A DNA stretch of 6,779 nt from a bacterium (GTDB lineage Bacteria > Vulcanimicrobiota > Xenobia > RGZZ01), in assembly GCA_021782195.1 (NCBI GenBank), contig JAJXVI010000137.1, forward strand, positions 1-6,779, written 5' to 3'. Each line of letters opens with the position of its first letter. Positions within the stretch are counted from its first letter, which is position 1. This document shows, piece by piece, positions 5,820 through 6,779 of the stretch. The position numbers and the translations under genes are program-made. A model generated the notes under the pieces. It was not told where the DNA came from, did not search any database, and worked only from the letters and a program-made list of their open reading frames with translations.

Positions 5820-6779
5820 ACCTGTGGGGCTCGGGACGCGGCGTCTCGTGGGGGTCGGAATGCAGCGTGTCCTGTCCGGACCCGGCCGGTCTCCCGATGC
5901 GGAAATCGCCACACGCCACAGTCGTTCCCTTCTCCACGTCTGAATCGGTCACGGTGACGGTGCGAGTTTCCCTCCCCACCGTCACCTGATAGGGAGCGCT
6001 CGCCTGCACCAGGCTCGAAGGCGTCACTCCGGTCGCATAGGGGACGGTCACCGAGAAATGGCCCGCGGGCCCCGCCGTGGTTTCAACGCGCCACGACAAC
6101 AACCGACCGGTGACCTCGCTTCGCAGGGGGATCTCCACCGAAACCCGGGCAGCCGCAGGTGCAGCCCCGGTCAGACGCGCCCCTCGCACGCACTCAAAAA
6201 CCTTCACCGTCGGAGCAACGGTCACGTCATAGAGCGTCCGATTCTCGGTACGCTGAATTCCGTGACTGGCGGCCAGGCTCAACAGGGGAAGACGGTTGCG
6301 AAGATCCACGGGTAGAGACTCACGCAGGACCTCCCCACCGGCGGTTCCTCCGGTGGCGAGCATGGCCGTCGCGCACAGGCCCGGGCTTTCATAGACCAGG
6401 CGAAAGTGAGCCAGGCCTTCCGCGTCGGCGCCGTACAATCGAATGAGCATGGTCCTACGGAATCGGTCGTTATAGTACACGAGACCGCCACGCGTCTTGA
6501 CGTAGTCACTCATCTTCTTGCCGACAGCCTTTGCCTCACTCACGAACAGGTCGGAGGCCATCCGCGAGTCGACCACGATGTAGCGAATACGCTCGCGGAG
6601 CAGCATGCGAGCGGCGGCCTCAGGAGACGAAGAGAGGAACCATCCGATCTCCCGCTTGGACGTGGTCTCGCTGGCCAGCACGGGACGTTTCGCGAGAAAT
6701 GTGATCCAGTGCCCGTAGTCCCACGACGAAAGAACCCCGTAGGCACCGGCAGGCCATTGAAACGCCGGAGTGGCCGGCG
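5818..6779 (-). CDS. STT3/AglB-family oligosaccharyltransferase, C-terminal part (truncated by the right window edge)
   Basis: The frame enters from the right edge and ends at the stop at 5818-5820, showing 319 residues. The segment WPAGAYGVLSSWDYGHWITF (visible residues 8-27) is the acceptor-recognition motif region of STT3 proteins, here SWDYG instead of WWDYG. RYIVVDSRMASDLF (66-78) may hold the D-x-x-M type motif described for archaeal AglB. AHFRLVYESPG (123-133) and VKVFECVRGARLTG (191-204) match the archaeal AglB C-terminal domain. A beta-rich module follows at about 205-285 (GHFSVTVPYATG 239-250, APYQVTVG), like the carboxypeptidase-regulatory-type domain of haloarchaeal AglB. A polar Pro/His-rich tail closes the protein. 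No membrane helix falls in the visible part; the family has 11-13 at the N-terminus, beyond the edge. Family members transfer lipid-linked glycan to Asn in N-x-S/T sequons on the outer side of the membrane. Family membership is firm; substrate is unknown. A GTG at 6681 is internal, not the start. Confidence 0.82.
   Translation of the reverse strand, partial: PATPAFQWPAGAYGVLSSWDYGHWITFLAKRPVLASETTSKREIGWFLSSSPEAAARMLLRERIRYIVVDSRMASDLFVSEAKAVGKKMSDYVKTRGGLVYYNDRFRRTMLIRLYGADAEGLAHFRLVYESPGLCATAMLATGGTAGGEVLRESLPVDLRNRLPLLSLAASHGIQRTENRTLYDVTVAPTVKVFECVRGARLTGAAPAAARVSVEIPLRSEVTGRLLSWRVETTAGPAGHFSVTVPYATGVTPSSLVQASAPYQVTVGRETRTVTVTDSDVEKGTTVACGDFRIGRPAGSGQDTLHSDPHETPRPEPHR

Noticed and set aside
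5590..5957. Plus-strand frames in and beside the gap upstream of fadI (5590-5943 and 5760-5957)
   Set aside because: They cross the STT3 gene on the opposite strand, have no good ribosome site, and have arginine/proline-rich products typical of chance frames in GC-rich DNA.
6681..6681. GTG at 6681 as the start of a 287-residue STT3-like protein
   Set aside because: The frame stays open to the right edge, and the 32 residues before the GTG contain the WDYG motif, so the gene clearly begins outside the window.

Overview
The window is GC-rich bacterial chromosome with five protein genes. All five are on the minus strand and tightly packed, with no RNA genes, mobile elements or CRISPR. Strong GC bias at third codon positions, a FadI/FadJ-type beta-oxidation pair and an ABC-F ATPase suggest a Gram-negative, proteobacteria-like lineage (Deltaproteobacteria/Myxococcota/Desulfobacterota/Binatota-like is my guess). 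The sequence alone does not settle this. The gene at the right edge resembles archaeal oligosaccharyltransferases, which is unusual beside such genes.

Layout in the direction of transcription, right to left. (1) 6779-5818: the C-terminal part of an STT3/AglB-family oligosaccharyltransferase. It has a variant of the WWDYG acceptor-binding motif and a C-terminal beta-rich domain like that of archaeal AglB; its N-terminal membrane part lies beyond the right edge. (2) 5817-5591: a 227-base gap with two small hairpins next to the STT3 stop and a clear ribosome-binding site for the next gene. (3) 5590-4310: fadI, a 3-ketoacyl-CoA thiolase. (4) 4292-2094: fadJ, a fused enoyl-CoA hydratase / 3-hydroxyacyl-CoA dehydrogenase, 17 bases after fadI. 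(5) 2093-1832: a 262-base gap with a strong hairpin that probably ends the fadIJ transcript. (6) 1831-746: a saccharopine-dehydrogenase-like NAD(P)-binding oxidoreductase of the trans-acting enoyl reductase type. (7) 735-1: the N-terminal 245 residues of an ABC-F ATPase, 10 bases after the previous stop and truncated by the left edge.

Functionally, fadI and fadJ form one beta-oxidation unit. FadJ hydrates trans-2-enoyl-CoA and oxidises the 3-hydroxyacyl-CoA, and FadI cleaves the resulting 3-ketoacyl-CoA with CoA. The oxidoreductase and the ABC-F gene look like a second, translationally coupled unit. The STT3 homologue is probably separate and would transfer lipid-linked glycans to asparagines outside the cytoplasm. 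The main point of interest is this archaeal-type STT3 and its altered motif; the rest reads as ordinary metabolism and housekeeping.
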